This document shows, one piece after another, positions 44,671 through 54,788 of a DNA stretch of 64,000 nucleotides. The notes under the pieces were generated by a model. The model saw only the letters and a list, made by a program, of their open reading frames with translations, was not told the origin of the DNA and did not search any database. Position 1 is the stretch's first letter; every line of letters begins with the position of its first letter. Both the position numbers and the translations under genes were made by a program. The DNA is from Exiguobacterium sp. Helios. GTDB lineage: Bacteria > Bacillota > Bacilli > Exiguobacteriales > Exiguobacteriaceae. Where the stretch lies: NCBI RefSeq assembly GCF_014524545.1, contig NZ_CP053557.1, positions 521,501-585,500 of the forward strand. Reading direction: 5' to 3'.

Positions 44671-45060
44671 TTAAACTAGTCCTAAAATCTCAACCTCAAC
44701 CAAAGCACCTTTCGGCAACTCTTTGACGGCGATACAAGAACGGGCCGGGAAGTGGTTATGCGGAGCAAAGTAATCGGAGTAAATATCATTAAACGCAGCA
44801 AAATGATCCATGCTCGTTAAGTAACAGGTCGTCTTGACGACATGCTCCGGAGTCAGACCGGCTTCTTTTAAGATGGCATCAACGTTTTTCATAACCTGCT
44901 CCGTCTGTTCCGTAATGCCACCGACAACCATTTCACCCGTTGCCGGATTGATCGGGATTTGACCGGATGCGTAGAACGTACCGTTAGCGATGAAACCTTG
45001 TGAATAAGGACCGATCGCAGCCGGGGCGTTGGTTGTTTCGATTTTCTGGAATGAACTCAT
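44671..45060 (-). CDS. ridA: RidA-family reactive intermediate/imine deaminase
   Basis: 129 residues, the family length. AIGPYSQG, GQIPINPATGEMV, QVMKNVDAILKEAGLT and the active-site arginine in FPARSCIAVKELPKGALVEVE are all present. RidA hydrolyses reactive enamines and imines made by PLP enzymes such as threonine dehydratase. GAGGAGG stands 9 bases before the ATG. Host-type codon use marks it as core between two accessory blocks. Confidence 0.95.
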   Translation of the reverse strand: MSSFQKIETTNAPAAIGPYSQGFIANGTFYASGQIPINPATGEMVVGGITEQTEQVMKNVDAILKEAGLTPEHVVKTTCYLTSMDHFAAFNDIYSDYFAPHNHFPARSCIAVKELPKGALVEVEILGLV

Positions 45061-45169
45061 AAAAACTCCTCCTCTAACTAAAATAAACAGTATGTAGAAC
45101 GTGTTATCTGCCTTGAACTATAGGATAATTTTTACAATACCATCACCATACTTACAAGGAGTGAATCCA

Positions 45170-45493
45170 ATGCCTCTTTATCATAAATTAGTCCGGGATC
45201 AGATTCCAACTATCATTGCTCGGAACGGAAAAAAAGCAACGTTCCGGACACTTAACGAAGAAGAATTCCTCGTCGAAGCGAAACGGAAGTTGCACGAAGA
45301 AATAGCCGAATACGAAGAAGCGACTACGACCGAAGAAGCGGTAGAAGAATTGGCTGATTTGTTGGAACTAATTCACGCACTAGCTCGTACACACGGGACG
45401 ACACCGGAACAACTGGAAGCAATCCGGCTTGCGAAACACGATAAGCGGGGCGGCTTTGATGACAAGCTGTATCTGGTTGAGGTCGAAGATTGA
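45170..45493 (+). CDS. MazG-like nucleotide pyrophosphohydrolase
   Basis: 107 residues from ATG at 45170 with AAGGAGTGA upstream. YHKLVRDQIPTII at the N-terminus and the helical EEIAEYEEA ... EELADLLELI pattern provide the acidic metal site of the MazG/phosphoribosyl-ATP pyrophosphohydrolase superfamily. It hydrolyses NTPs or dNTPs to monophosphates. Its stop overlaps the TTG of the PLD-helicase gene, so they are coupled. Confidence 0.82.
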   Translation: MPLYHKLVRDQIPTIIARNGKKATFRTLNEEEFLVEAKRKLHEEIAEYEEATTTEEAVEELADLLELIHALARTHGTTPEQLEAIRLAKHDKRGGFDDKLYLVEVED

Positions 45494-47817
45494 TTCCGGC
45501 AGCAAAACTGACGACGCATGATTTGTATGCGTCGTTGGTCGACGCCATTGACCAGGCCGATGAAGTCTATATCGTCGCCGCCTTCGCACAACGCTCGGGT
45601 GTCGAACTGTTGTTACCGGCGTTACGTCGCGCCGTCGAACGGGGCGCTGATGTTCATTTTTTGATTGGTGACTACTTACATATTACGGACCCGGAGGCGT
45701 TGGCCGAATTATTGAAACTGGATGGTCTGTCGATCCGGTTTTACCGCTCCGGCGGACGGGCGTTTCATCCGAAAGCTTATTTGTTCCGCAATGCAGAGAC
45801 GGGTCTGTCGATTGTCGGCTCATCGAATATCTCCAAAAGTGCGTTCCGAACCGGTGTCGAGTGGAATCTCCATTTGCCGCAAGCCGTCGCACCGCATATC
45901 TTGGGTGATGCGATCGAGGCATTTATGGACCTTTACTTAAGTGAAGCAGCTCAAGACCTGAATCCGATTGTCCTCGAAGCGTACCGGCAGGAACATGACG
46001 CACGGCAATATGTCGCAGAACCGGAAGTTGACTATGCGGAGCAACAGCACGTCACGTCCGAGGAGATTCTGCCGCACCGGGTGCAGGAGGAAGCATTACG
46101 TGCACTCCGGGAAACGATGGAAGAAGGACGAAACCGTGCTTTGACCGTACTTGCGACGGGTCTTGGAAAAACGTATCTCAGTGCGTTCTTTGCGCGTGAT
46201 TTTAAACGGATTCTGTTCCTCGCACATCAACGTGAGTTGCTGGAACAAGCGGAACGTTCGTTTAAAAAGGTCGAACCAAACTGGCAGACAGCCTTTTATA
46301 TCGGATCAGACCGCACAAATGATGAACAGACGGATATACTGTTTGGGTCGGTCCAGACGTTATCCCAAAACCGTCATTTGGAACGGTTTGCCAAGGATCA
46401 TTTTGATTTGATCATCATCGATGAGTTTCACCATGCAGCAGCTAAAAGTTATCAAAAGGTCCTGGCTCATTTCGAACCACGGTTTTTACTGGGACTGACA
46501 GCGACGCCGGACCGGATGGACGGGGCGGACGTCTATGCGCTGTGCGACAATAACGTTGCGTTTCAAATGCACTTCACGTCAGCGATCAACGAAGGATTCC
46601 TGACCCCGTTCCATTATTACGGGATTCATGACGTCATCGATTATTCGCAACTGCGGCGGATGGGGCGGAAATATGATGCGATAGAACTGGAACAGGCGCA
46701 GATTGATCGGGCAGTCTCGGAAAACATCTATGCCGCCTGGTCGAAGCACCGGCAGACGAAGACGATCGGGTTTTGTTCGTCGATCCGACAAGCCGAATAT
46801 TTGGCACAGACATTCCGGGAAATGGGACACCAAGCGATTGCCTTGACCGGACAGACCGTCAATCGACGTGAGCGTATTCAGGAGTTTGAGCGGGGAACGT
46901 TAGAAATCGTCTTTACGGTCGATTTGTTTAATGAAGGAGTCGATATTCCAAAAGTCGATACGTTACTGTTTTGTCGTCCGACGGAATCGATTGCAATCTA
47001 CACGCAGCAAATTGGACGGGGCTTACGTTTAGCGAACAAGAAATCACATTGTGTCATCATCGATTTGATCGGCAACTATAAAAATGTCGAGACGAAGCTG
47101 ATGTTACTTGGAACAGTAAAAGATAAGCTCAAGCGGAGTGATAAGGAGCCGATTACGCCACCTAAGGGATGCATCATCGAGTTCGATACACAGGCATTGA
47201 ATATCATTCATCGGATGCGCCAACCAAATCAGCGTAAATTGCGTTTGATTGAGAGTTACGAACAACTGAAGCTCGATCTTGGACGTCGTCCAACCTACGT
47301 TGAAATCGGACAACTGACAGCCGTGCCAACGGGCTATAAACAAGAGTGGGGCTCGTACGTTGGTTTTCTAAAAGAACAAGGGGAATTGACAAATGAAGAA
47401 GTAGAGACTTACGATGCTAACCGTGAATTGATTGAACAGGTCGAAAAGACGGTAATGAACCGGAGCTATAAGATGGTTGTGTTGCTAGCAATGCTCGAGC
47501 GGGGCGAAGAACGCTGGATGGAGCCGATTACCGCAGAGGAAGTTGCGCCGTTCTTTTATGAGTATTTGCATGCAGAGAAGTATCGGGAAGTAAAAGACGC
47601 GCAAACGGCGGAGTTAAAGGGAACATTTGATGCGACTAAAGTAGAAAAGTTATTGAAAAAGATGCCGTTTCCTAAGATGGGAAAGCCGTTTGAGTTTGAT
47701 GGTAAAACGTTGTCTATAAAGACAGTAGAAAAATACATAGGTAAATTACATCAAATCATATATGAAATTGTATCATTGAGACTCAATATTTACTTCGCTA
47801 TGAAAAATAAGCTTTAA
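45490..47817 (+). CDS. PLD nuclease-SF2 helicase fusion
   Basis: 775 residues from a TTG overlapping the preceding stop. Residues 1-170 are a phospholipase D-type nuclease domain with HPKAYLF and GSSNISKSAF. The SF2 helicase core follows: ATGLGKT (about 221), DEFHH (310), TATPDRMDG (337), FNEGVDIPKVDTLLF and QQIGRGLRLA (507). A single HKD half-site suggests a dimeric nuclease. The last ~40 codons are more AT-rich than the rest and abut an IS relic, so the original C-terminus may be altered. Likely DNA repair or defence; family role not established. Confidence 0.83.
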   Translation: MIPAAKLTTHDLYASLVDAIDQADEVYIVAAFAQRSGVELLLPALRRAVERGADVHFLIGDYLHITDPEALAELLKLDGLSIRFYRSGGRAFHPKAYLFRNAETGLSIVGSSNISKSAFRTGVEWNLHLPQAVAPHILGDAIEAFMDLYLSEAAQDLNPIVLEAYRQEHDARQYVAEPEVDYAEQQHVTSEEILPHRVQEEALRALRETMEEGRNRALTVLATGLGKTYLSAFFARDFKRILFLAHQRELLEQAERSFKKVEPNWQTAFYIGSDRTNDEQTDILFGSVQTLSQNRHLERFAKDHFDLIIIDEFHHAAAKSYQKVLAHFEPRFLLGLTATPDRMDGADVYALCDNNVAFQMHFTSAINEGFLTPFHYYGIHDVIDYSQLRRMGRKYDAIELEQAQIDRAVSENIYAAWSKHRQTKTIGFCSSIRQAEYLAQTFREMGHQAIALTGQTVNRRERIQEFERGTLEIVFTVDLFNEGVDIPKVDTLLFCRPTESIAIYTQQIGRGLRLANKKSHCVIIDLIGNYKNVETKLMLLGTVKDKLKRSDKEPITPPKGCIIEFDTQALNIIHRMRQPNQRKLRLIESYEQLKLDLGRRPTYVEIGQLTAVPTGYKQEWGSYVGFLKEQGELTNEEVETYDANRELIEQVEKTVMNRSYKMVVLLAMLERGEERWMEPITAEEVAPFFYEYLHAEKYREVKDAQTAELKGTFDATKVEKLLKKMPFPKMGKPFEFDGKTLSIKTVEKYIGKLHQIIYEIVSLRLNIYFAMKNKL

Positions 47818-47888
47818 AGAGTACTGTAATCTATCAAAAAATCCTGTTTAAATAATAAAGCTATCTAATTTTGAAAGGAGTTTTCTCT

Positions 47889-48128
47889 GTGTCCAAAAAA
47901 GAAGTACTCTTTTAGTGGAAATTAATAGTCATTAAGAAGTAGGAAGAAGACTTTTACACGATACGGAAAGTCGTAGCACTCTTAGAGTTCTTGAGAAAGG
48001 TGCTTAAAGAATAGATTTGTATTTATTGTCGTAGTAGCATCTATACCCTTGAAACTCGGGATAGTTGCAAGAAATAACCGAAGAAACTTGAAATCCAGGC
48101 GTTACGTGATGACTTGGAAAATGTATAG
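47889..48128 (+). mobile_element. Decayed IS3-type OrfA transposase relic
   Basis: AAAGGAGTTTTCTCT then GTG opens a frame that reads MSKKEVLF and later EEDFYTIRKVVALLEFL, KLEIQALRDDLENV, which is OrfA-like, but contains four or five in-frame stops. The leader resembles that of the relic at 44539-44660, so both may descend from one IS family. The stretch 47818-48517 holds no intact gene. Confidence 0.55.
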
Positions 48129-48230
48129 CGAACTATAATGATTATAGAAAATAAGAGATATTTACAAAAAAAGGATTTTTTTAATAAAAAAAGTAAGAAC
48201 TATATTAGAATAATGATATCGAGAGTGATT

Positions 48231-48284
48231 AAACGGCTTGAGTCCGTTAGAATTTAAGGATCAAGCCGTTTAAGAGTTTTTTAT
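48231..48284. terminator. Hairpin terminator
   Basis: AAACGGCTTGA (48231-48241) pairs perfectly with TCAAGCCGTTT (48261-48271) and is followed by a T-rich tract. It lies between the IS relic and the end of the convergent R-M gene. Confidence 0.65.
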
Positions 48285-48517
48285 TATTTTTCCTGTCTAA
48301 TGACTTGAAACAGTTCAAACGTTTATTTTTATATGTTTTCTTATAATTAACAGATATTATTAAACATTGATTAAAAGATGAGTTAGTATACAGTAAGATA
48401 AAAATCCAAAATGCTTTATTAAGCTATTAATAATTATCTTGTTAATAAATAACAAACAAACACATCTTTTTAACGGTCGTTTAACAGACATTTTCTTTTC
48501 GTAAAAATTTCTAAATA

Positions 48518-51500
48518 TTATTCAAGTTCGAGAGGAGGTAAGCTGTTTATCAAATTAACAGTTTGAATGGAAACATTTATAACTGAAAGTAACAAGTTGT
48601 AGATATACTTTTCGTCAGTAGAATATTCATTAGGATCATCATTTGCTTTTAATTGATATTGATTGATTATCCATTCTATTGCACTTCTACCGTTTACTAT
48701 ATATTCATGTGCTTCGATAGGGATGTTCGCAATTGTTATATCCTGATTAAAAATAATTGTATCTCGTTTTTTGTTTTTCAAGAATTTAATTTTTTTAACT
48801 TCATACGAAGGATTACTACTATTAAAAATAACATCAACTAAAGATGTTGAAGGATATTTTTCGAAGTTAAGATGAATTTCAACTAATGCTTTCCCTATGC
48901 GTACGAATTCCTCTTTATTTTTTAATATCGGTATTCTTGGGGAGGCTTTTCTTAAGTCATTGTTGTATTTCAAACAAAATTCTTTAGAGTGTAATACTCC
49001 ATACACGTAATAAAAAACATCTTCAGGAGAAAGATTTATTTTTCTCGAGAAACTCTCGTTAATATTATTATTATCTGTAAATAAAGAACTGGTATCGTTA
49101 TTATACAGAAGATAACCACGTCCATTTTCCATTAAATGAAGGTTCGGTATTTTATCGACTACAAGAGCTGAAAAGTCTCTACGAGCTCCCCCGCCGGAAA
49201 CGTATATAATTTTGTTTTCTTTTCCAAACACCGAATGGTATATTCCCGGATACTCAACTATACTTTTATCGTAATAAAGCCACTTTTTTGTAAAAGGTCT
49301 ATAATAGCTTTCAATTATAGCGTTAGAATTATAATCGATTCGTTGAGAACGATCAAACTTGTGTTTAAGTCCTCGTGACCACTTAATGTAAGTTTCATCA
49401 GTATTAACTAATTTTGCACGTTCTTTTAGAGAATCTATTGTAGCTAGTCTATCTATTTCATGATTAAAATTATTAATCATCTGACTGGAGTTTTTTGCAA
49501 CTTCTGAGTTCGAGAAATTGTAAACCCAAGAGTCTCTGTTTGTTGTAACACCGATAGCTTTAGTTAAAAAAACCTCGCTATCCATATTGTCGAAAGTAGC
49601 ATATGATTGATCTCGTTGGTTAATCCAGTCATTGTTTGAATCTGGATCTATTTCTACAAAATTTATTTCTTGAATAGACTTAAGACTTTCTAATTTTGCT
49701 AATTTTTCATTTCTACTAAGGTAATCCCCTATATCATGATAGTAAATTTTATGATTTTCTGAATTATCTTTAACTAAGATTGTTATAGCAACACCAGTCA
49801 AGATATTGAAAACACTTTGACCTTCTTTTTTTGCCTCTTCTCCAATTTTCCCTCGTACAGCGCCTTTTAAGTTTATAGAGTAAACATAATTAAATTCCTC
49901 ATTAATTACTTTTCGGAATCCTTCATGACTAGGCTTATCAATTATTGAATTTGGTGTAATAAAGGCGATAATACCTTGTTGTCCGATTTTGTCAGATGCC
50001 CATCTAAACGCTTTAATATAAGAATCAAATAAAGATTTTTTATTTAAACCAGTTGTATATTTTGCATAAGTATCATCAATACGTTTATTTAGGGAAGGAT
50101 ATTCAACATTTTGATTATTATCGTTAGCACTTGTTTGTCCTATTGAATAAGGTGGATTTCCTAAAATAACAGTTATTTGTTGTTCTTTCTGACGTTTTAA
50201 TCTTACGTCGTTTCCGCTAAAGAAAGGATCTTCAAAGCTGTTGTCTCGCTCGGTTGAATCGAAGGTGTCAGTTAATACGATCCCTTCAAATTGTTTATAG
50301 TTACTTTCATTACTACTATCACTACTAATTAATGAGTGGAATGTTTCTTCAATGTTTATAGCTGCAATATAATAACTTAACAGAACAATTTCGTTGGCAT
50401 GTAATTCTTTCATATATTTTCTTAATAGATGTTCTTTGGGAATTAAACCACTTTGAAGTAGTCTTGTAATGAAGGTCCCAGTACCCGTAAATGGATCCAA
50501 TAAATGTATATTTTCTTCGAAAATTGATTTTCCTAAATGTTTCTCTAAAGCATGGTTAACCGAGTTGATGATAAAATCTACAACCTCTACAGGTGTAAAA
50601 ACTATTCCTAAACTTTTTGTAGTTTCTTCAAATCCAATTTTGAAAAATTTATCATACAATTGTACGATTATATCTTGCTTCCCTTTTAAATTATCTATTC
50701 CTTGAGCACGAATTCGAACACTTTCATAAAATGGTTCTAAAGTTTTTTGCTCTTTTTCTAATTGATTTTCATCTAGAATTTTTAATACCGCCTCCATAGA
50801 GCGGGACACAGGATTATCATTAACAAAACTATAAGAATCAAATAAGGCTTCAAAGACTGGTTTTGTTATTAAATGTTGAGATAACATTTGGATAGCTTGT
50901 TCTTCTGATATTGAGTCGTTTATATTATGTCGTAAGCTGGTTACAAACCGCTTAAATTCTTTGTAATAAATACTTTGATGATCTTCTAAAAGAACACTAA
51001 TACGCATAACATGTTTTCTTGCTATTTCTGAGACGTCTTTTGACCAATCTTCCCAATAGCGTACATTTCCAACTTTACGAACAATTTTACCGTAGATCGC
51101 TTTTTCAAGATTTGAAAGCTCTTCAGCATCAAATTCTATAGCTAATTGTTGAGACTCTTTAAGAGGTTTTAGCTCCCCATCTTCAGGCGCTTCACCTACG
51201 CCGATAATTTGAACATGTTTTGATCGACTTTTGTTTAAATCAAGTTTATTAATAGTAGCATCGAATCGTTCATCAAGAGAACGAAGTGCATTTAATACTT
51301 CCCATACGACTTTATATTTTTCGTTGTTGTCTAGTACATTATTTTCGTCCGTACCGGCAGGTACACCAATTGGTAAAATCACATAGCCATAATCTTTTCC
51401 AGGTGATTTCCGCATTACGCGTCCAACGGCCTGTGCAATATCTATCTTTGATTTTCGTGGTTTTAAGAACATGATTGCATCTAGCTCAGGAACGTCTACT

Positions 51501-53200
51501 CCTTCTGTAAGGAAACGAGCATTTGATAAAATACGACAAGTCTGATTAGGGACTTCGCCTTTTAACCAAGAGATTTTTTTGTTTTTTTCTAAAGCGTTCA
51601 TTGAACCATCGGCATGTTCAATCTCCACTTTGTATTGCAAATTGGCTTCATCATTGTTTTGATATAGGTACTGATCGACTACATTGCTAAACATATCTGT
51701 AATAAGTTTAGATTCTTTTATTGTCCCTGCGAAAGCAATGGCGCGTTTCATGGGAGGACCGAGAACCTCATCTGAATGGCTACGACGTCGTACTAGACCA
51801 TTCCAACATCCGATGATTTTTGTAACGTCATCGAAGTTTAATTCGGAGTCTGTCGCCAACATTTGTTGGAAATTCCGAGCGACCATCTCCTCATCAACTG
51901 CTAGGACCATTACTTTATAATCAGTTAAAATACCTTTCCGAACAGCCTCACCAAAACCAATACGATAAAGCTCTTCACCATAAATAGTTTCGTCCGACAT
52001 GTCTGCAAGAAGAGCTGATACGTCGTTCGCTTTCTCTTTTGCTGATTCTCCATATATACGAGGAGTCGCTGTTTGATATAGCCGCTTGTCTGCTCTCACA
52101 TTATCATTGCTATGTACTTTTTTAAAACTACTATCTTCCTCCCCATTTTCAGTTACTCCAGTAGTTCGATGAGCTTCATCGCATACAATCAGGTCGAAGT
52201 CATAGAAGCCCTGTTTCTGTGCTTCAACAATTACATTAATAGATTGGTAAGTTGAAAATACAGTTAAAAAATCACCTTTAAGTTTGTCTGATTCAATCAA
52301 CTCTTTGTATGCTAGCAGTTTAGTATAGTCAGTTGTAGCGGGATATCCAATATCGGATGCGGCGATATCATCAAATTCATTCCCTACAGTTTTTTTAGTT
52401 ACTTTCCTATCAGAACATACAGCGATCGCATCCATATTACAGTTTGTATCAGCGGTCCATCCTCGTAATGTTTGAGATAACAATTGTATGCTTGGTACTA
52501 AGTAAAGTACTTTAAATACGCCGTTTTTCTCTTTTGCCATTTCTTCTGCTATTGCCATTGATGTATATGTTTTACCTGTTCCGGGAGCCATAATTAGTTT
52601 GCCGCGATCTGCAGATTTGAAGCCATTTACAACCGATGTGATAGCTGGTATCTGATGGTTACGAGGCGTTTTTTTAGGTTGTGTTGCTGTTGTTTCAGGA
52701 CTCTTATAGCTAAACGATGACCAATCAATTTGACTATCTTGTAATTGAGATAGTGAAATGCGTGTGATTTTTTTGTCACGACCCTCGAGTGCATCATTTG
52801 CATTTTTGCTCCATTTATCTGTAGAAGCGACTATAATACCCCAAGAATAATAGGTTTTCCCAACCTCGTTTAAGAAAGAATCAATATTGCTTTTTTGAAT
52901 GGTATTCTCTACTGCATGGTATTTACACTGAATTGCAACAAGAGCACCTGTTTCACGTTCTTTTGCTACCAAATCAACTCCTGTGTCATTTTTAGGTATT
53001 CCATATTCTTCTGGTACTCCGTTTAAAGTCCAGACTGCTTCAAATAAACGCTCGTATAAAGGTTCGTTTTGAAAGTATGTACGAGAGAGTAGTTCGAACA
53101 TCGTTCCTCGGTCACGTTGTTGACGATCCGGTGCGTCCATTTCGTTGATTAACTCAACGAAACTTTTTGAGCTATTCGCTTCAATATTCAATGCTATCAT
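48518..53200 (-). CDS. Single-chain Type ISP-like restriction-modification enzyme
   Basis: 1560 residues, close to LlaGI/LlaBIII length. Order: Mrr-like nuclease (GVDLVAKE with Asp76, then AIQCKYH with Gln91 and Lys93), SF2 translocase (APGTGKT 205-211; DEAH 341-344; QAVGRVMRK near 592), N6-adenine methyltransferase (DPFTGTGTF near 900; NPPYS near 1014), and a C-terminal target-recognition region (about 1180-1560). It would methylate and cleave DNA from one polypeptide. AT-rich (mid-30s percent GC by eye) against the core, so acquired. The ATG has only weak ACAGG ahead; TTG at codon 4 is an alternative start. Confidence 0.88.
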   Translation of the reverse strand: MIALNIEANSSKSFVELINEMDAPDRQQRDRGTMFELLSRTYFQNEPLYERLFEAVWTLNGVPEEYGIPKNDTGVDLVAKERETGALVAIQCKYHAVENTIQKSNIDSFLNEVGKTYYSWGIIVASTDKWSKNANDALEGRDKKITRISLSQLQDSQIDWSSFSYKSPETTATQPKKTPRNHQIPAITSVVNGFKSADRGKLIMAPGTGKTYTSMAIAEEMAKEKNGVFKVLYLVPSIQLLSQTLRGWTADTNCNMDAIAVCSDRKVTKKTVGNEFDDIAASDIGYPATTDYTKLLAYKELIESDKLKGDFLTVFSTYQSINVIVEAQKQGFYDFDLIVCDEAHRTTGVTENGEEDSSFKKVHSNDNVRADKRLYQTATPRIYGESAKEKANDVSALLADMSDETIYGEELYRIGFGEAVRKGILTDYKVMVLAVDEEMVARNFQQMLATDSELNFDDVTKIIGCWNGLVRRRSHSDEVLGPPMKRAIAFAGTIKESKLITDMFSNVVDQYLYQNNDEANLQYKVEIEHADGSMNALEKNKKISWLKGEVPNQTCRILSNARFLTEGVDVPELDAIMFLKPRKSKIDIAQAVGRVMRKSPGKDYGYVILPIGVPAGTDENNVLDNNEKYKVVWEVLNALRSLDERFDATINKLDLNKSRSKHVQIIGVGEAPEDGELKPLKESQQLAIEFDAEELSNLEKAIYGKIVRKVGNVRYWEDWSKDVSEIARKHVMRISVLLEDHQSIYYKEFKRFVTSLRHNINDSISEEQAIQMLSQHLITKPVFEALFDSYSFVNDNPVSRSMEAVLKILDENQLEKEQKTLEPFYESVRIRAQGIDNLKGKQDIIVQLYDKFFKIGFEETTKSLGIVFTPVEVVDFIINSVNHALEKHLGKSIFEENIHLLDPFTGTGTFITRLLQSGLIPKEHLLRKYMKELHANEIVLLSYYIAAINIEETFHSLISSDSSNESNYKQFEGIVLTDTFDSTERDNSFEDPFFSGNDVRLKRQKEQQITVILGNPPYSIGQTSANDNNQNVEYPSLNKRIDDTYAKYTTGLNKKSLFDSYIKAFRWASDKIGQQGIIAFITPNSIIDKPSHEGFRKVINEEFNYVYSINLKGAVRGKIGEEAKKEGQSVFNILTGVAITILVKDNSENHKIYYHDIGDYLSRNEKLAKLESLKSIQEINFVEIDPDSNNDWINQRDQSYATFDNMDSEVFLTKAIGVTTNRDSWVYNFSNSEVAKNSSQMINNFNHEIDRLATIDSLKERAKLVNTDETYIKWSRGLKHKFDRSQRIDYNSNAIIESYYRPFTKKWLYYDKSIVEYPGIYHSVFGKENKIIYVSGGGARRDFSALVVDKIPNLHLMENGRGYLLYNNDTSSLFTDNNNINESFSRKINLSPEDVFYYVYGVLHSKEFCLKYNNDLRKASPRIPILKNKEEFVRIGKALVEIHLNFEKYPSTSLVDVIFNSSNPSYEVKKIKFLKNKKRDTIIFNQDITIANIPIEAHEYIVNGRSAIEWIINQYQLKANDDPNEYSTDEKYIYNLLLSVINVSIQTVNLINSLPPLELE

Positions 53201-53515
53201 CCTGTCTGATTAGAAATTTAATATCATGTTAATACTACTCCTCTTTATTTACTTACTGCAACAGAGTATGACAGTTACTAACAAAAATAATGTTGAAGAA
53301 AATGCTGTTAATATTACGTATAGATAGGAATAGAAATCATCTTATATTTTATTAAATAATCAAATTCATAAGAGTAATGCAATAAAGTTATAATGATCAT
53401 TATTAAAGGATTATTGATAATGTATAAAAGTAAAATATGTAATATAATGTAAAAGTAGGTATTCAGAATATTAAATGCCCACTACGTCAATCGATAAGTA
53501 TGGAGGGATTTTTTT
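53201..53515. other. Divergent promoter region between R-M and TIR genes
   Basis: 315 very AT-rich bases. A TATAAT at 53443-53448 could serve the TIR gene, without a good -35. No operator or controller-protein box was recognised. Confidence 0.45.
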
Positions 53516-54232
53516 ATGGCGAGATGTACAGCCCCTGTAAGAGGACATCACTCAGCAGAAGCCCGAGCAAATTGTCCTGCGTGTGGAGGAGGGAACTATA
53601 GAAGTAATCATGGAAGCAATTATGGTATGTATTCGCCTCCTTCCTATAATCCGTCTTCTAGCAATTCTGGAAGTGGGAGTAGTAGTAGAAGCTCTACTAA
53701 TACAGCAAAACCGCGCTGGTCAAGCACAAATTCATCTGTAATTTATACAACGCAAGAAGTTCGAGCACTCACTCCGATTCGCAATAGTGTCGAAGAATTA
53801 GCAGCGAAACCTGAACTAGATCTTCGAGATGTTTTTTTATGTCATGCTTGGGATGATCGACAAGAAGCTGCGAAAGAGCTACATGATTTGCTTGAATCAC
53901 AAGGTGTGTCAGTCTGGTTCAGTGAAAAGGACGTTCTTCTGGGTGTACCATTACTTCGTGCTATAGATAAAGGTTTGGCGAATTCACGAATTGGTCTCGT
54001 TTTAGTGACACCTGCACTTTTAAAGCGTCTTAGAACAGAAGGTATTGCCGATAAGGAGCTTTCAGTTCTTCTTGCAGGTGAGCGTCTTATTCCAGTTGTG
54101 CACAACACAACATACGAAAAACTACGAGAAGTCAGTCCACTTCTTGCATCTAGAAGCGGATTAAGCACCGAAGAGAATGAGAATTCAATAAAAGCTGTTG
54201 CAGTTAAACTTGCGGAACTTGTGAAAATTTAA
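53516..54232 (+). CDS. TIR-domain protein with N-terminal zinc-ribbon-like motif
   Basis: 238 residues; GGAGGGA lies upstream. The N-terminus ARCTAPVRGHHSAEARANC, PACG offers Cys4, His11/12, Cys20, Cys23 as a zinc site. A Ser/Asn-rich linker runs to about 75. The TIR domain (104-235) contains DVFLCHAWDDR, VSVWFSEKDVLLG and LVLVTPALLK; Glu181 in DKELSVLL is the candidate catalytic glutamate for NAD cleavage. TIR proteins kill or arrest infected cells by NAD depletion or signal with cyclic ADP-ribose forms. Divergent from the R-M gene, it may back it up. Confidence 0.85.
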   Translation: MARCTAPVRGHHSAEARANCPACGGGNYRSNHGSNYGMYSPPSYNPSSSNSGSGSSSRSSTNTAKPRWSSTNSSVIYTTQEVRALTPIRNSVEELAAKPELDLRDVFLCHAWDDRQEAAKELHDLLESQGVSVWFSEKDVLLGVPLLRAIDKGLANSRIGLVLVTPALLKRLRTEGIADKELSVLLAGERLIPVVHNTTYEKLREVSPLLASRSGLSTEENENSIKAVAVKLAELVKI

Positions 54233-54437
54233 AGTAATCAACCTTTCTTTCGACGATCAGTGAGTAGGCATTGAGGACGTTTATTTTAAGTCGTGTACCA
54301 AAAGGCTGGGAGCTTTTCGGTCCCTTGTCCGTGAATCCGGAACAGATGTTTAAAAAGAAGAAGAGAACATCTTTCGCTATTCTGAGCTCGAACTGGAAGC
54401 CATCAAGGAGCAGGTACGAGAAGAGATATGGTTTGAA

Positions 54438-54665
54438 TTGATGAATAAGTTCATCTTCGAAGATTACCTTGTGTTGAAAAAATCAGACATCAAGGCTGCG
54501 ATAGAAAATCGACGGCATTCGAAGGAGTTTGGAGATTTTGTATGGGAGCGATGTCTTCAACATAAGAGGGGATATTTGATGCCACGTGTCCTTGATCTGT
54601 TTGAGTACTTCATCCGTTTGATCGAACTTTCAGTGGTCGAGATGACCAGATCATCTATACATTGA
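54438..54665 (+). pseudogene. Possible gene fragment, unknown
   Basis: A 75-codon frame, MMNKFIFEDYLVLKKSDIKA followed by FGDFVWERCLQHKRGYLMPR. The same frame remains open upstream to about 54366 (ELELEAIKEQVREEIWFEL), with no start or ribosome binding site, so it is probably the end of a decayed gene. Nothing recognised. Confidence 0.3.
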
Positions 54666-54736
54666 TTGAGAGAATCCCTTTTAATCAAATGAGCAGAAAA
54701 TATAAGTCATAATCGAACAGCGTGATTCATCTAGAT

Positions 54737-54788
54737 GGGACCTCTTTTTATGCAATGATGATTGCATGAAAAGAGGTCCCTTTTTTTC
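54737..54788 (+). terminator. Strong terminator
   Basis: GGGACCTCTTTT (54737-54748) pairs with AAAAGAGGTCCC (54769-54780) with an inner TGCAAT/ATTGCA stem, followed by eight T. Confidence 0.8.
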
